A stretch of DNA of 55,270 nt, from positions 1 through 55,270 of the forward strand of contig JAAUZT010000048.1 of the NCBI GenBank assembly GCA_014804485.1, written 5' to 3'. Origin of the DNA: Lachnospiraceae bacterium. GTDB taxonomy: Bacteria; Bacillota; Clostridia; Lachnospirales; Lachnospiraceae. The translations under genes and the position numbers were made by a program. Every line of letters begins with the position of its first letter. Within the stretch, counting starts at the first letter, position 1. Shown here in pieces: positions 54,542-55,270 of the stretch. Below the pieces are notes generated by a model that did no database searches, was not told the DNA's origin, and was given only the letters and a program-made list of their open reading frames with translations.

Positions 54542-55270
54542 TTAGCCAAGTAAGGACAGTGCCAACTGGTTAGACTGATTTGCCTGTGACAACATAGATG
54601 TACCAGCCTGCTGCAAGATGTTGTTGTTCGCATACTTAACCATCTCTGTTGCAACATCTGTATCACGGATTGCTGCTTCTGCAGATGTGGTATTCTCTAC
54701 GATGTTATCCAGGTTGCTGATCGTGTGCTCAAGTCTGTTCTGGATCGCACCAAGGTCGGAACGCTGTTTGGATACATCCTGAATTGCGCTCTTAGCAAAT
54801 GCATTCAACGCTGCAAAGTCTGCTGCCGTAGGTGCTGCATCCTTATTGATACCCGTAGTGGTATCTACAATCTTATCAGCGCCAGCATCACGCACGTCTG
54901 TATCAACAACTTTGGTTGAATCATACGTATAGAACTTAGCTAACATATCAGATGTAAGGCTGTTATCGCCATTCTCTTTATACTTATCGCCGCCAACCTG
55001 CGTATCTGTACTCTCTGCATCTATGTTAGCCGTACCGAATGTTGCACCTTCTGCTGATTTCTTAAGTGCATTAGCAATCAACTCATTGGTATTCATATTC
55101 TTGATCGTAATACCGATGTGCTGTCCGGACTCTGCTCCAACCTGAAGTCCCTTGTTGGAGAAAGAACCATCCAGTAACTTCTGCTCATTGAATGTGGTCG
55201 TGCTCTGTACACGGTCGATCTCGCTCATCAGCTGCTGTACTTCTGCCTGGATGTAGCTGCGGTCTGTAGA
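54542..55270 (-). CDS. Flagellin, C-terminal part (5' end outside window)
   Basis: At least 242 residues of flagellin are visible. The D1 segment (DRSYIQAEVQQLMSEIDRV) runs in from the window edge. A variable central region (residues rich in Asp, Thr and Lys) follows, and then the conserved C-terminal D1/D0 helices (QNRLEHTISNLDNIVENTTSAE; RDTDVATEMVKYANNNILQQA; SQANQSNQLALSLLG). The variable region is short, so the filament subunit is of small to middle size. It is exported by the flagellar type III system. The neighbouring glycosyltransferases make it the likely glycosylation acceptor, by context only. Confidence 0.97.
   Translation of the reverse strand, partial: STDRSYIQAEVQQLMSEIDRVQSTTTFNEQKLLDGSFSNKGLQVGAESGQHIGITIKNMNTNELIANALKKSAEGATFGTANIDAESTDTQVGGDKYKENGDNSLTSDMLAKFYTYDSTKVVDTDVRDAGADKIVDTTTGINKDAAPTAADFAALNAFAKSAIQDVSKQRSDLGAIQNRLEHTISNLDNIVENTTSAEAAIRDTDVATEMVKYANNNILQQAGTSMLSQANQSNQLALSLLG

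Overview
The window is a chromosomal piece of a motile, low-to-moderate GC, anaerobic Firmicute, most probably a Lachnospiraceae-type clostridium. This is inferred from the clostridial style of the ribosomal proteins and RNA polymerase, strong Shine-Dalgarno sites, the cysteine-terminated FliD-like protein, flagellin, and a surface/flagellar glycosylation island rich in CgeB-type glycosyltransferases. No rRNA, tRNA or CRISPR array was seen.

Region 1 (about 1-5600) is accessory DNA. It holds a truncated IS66 element, a small excisionase-like HTH gene, a DUF262/DUF1524 (GmrSD-like) nuclease candidate followed by an XRE regulator, a decayed IS256 transposase, and a three-gene operon of unknown function (two small membrane proteins and a soluble protein).

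Region 2 (about 5800-25350, all minus strand) is the conserved translation/transcription block. In transcription order it is rpmG-secE-nusG-rplK-rplA, then two inserted genes (capA-like; 440-aa protein with a possible sigma-28 promoter), then rplJ-rplL-rpoB-rpoC-rpsL-rpsG-fusA-tuf. Promoters, terminators and the L10 leader can be read directly. Two promoters (rpsL, capA) are physically interlocked with terminators. The 3' end of fusA is followed by a second, diverged copy of its last codons.

Region 3 (about 25500-30700) holds a FliD-like filament cap gene, a stand-alone biotin-dependent carboxyltransferase with a FabT-like operator at its transcription start, and an XRE-type regulator translationally coupled to glf (UDP-galactopyranose mutase). 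Two copies of a 117-bp structured inverted-repeat element (at 19.8 and 29.1 kb) lie at the ends of minus-strand genes. Their differences are largely compensatory.

Region 4 (about 30900-55270) is a large glycosylation island ending at flagellin. Rightward genes: three GT2-TPR paralogues, a DtxR/MntR-type regulator, a CgeB-like transferase, an SGNH-like protein and a DUF4422-CgeB fusion. A ten-gene leftward operon (49874 to 36111) encodes CgeB-like and GT2 transferases, an FkbM methyltransferase, three proteins sharing a helical domain in split, fused and permuted arrangements, and a 1002-aa GT2/ferredoxin-FrhB/pyruvyltransferase fusion. A last GT2 gene sits immediately behind the flagellin terminator. 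The likely joint product is a complex, possibly pyruvylated, methylated and acylated galactofuranose-containing glycan on flagellin or the cell surface. That assignment is inference from context and families.
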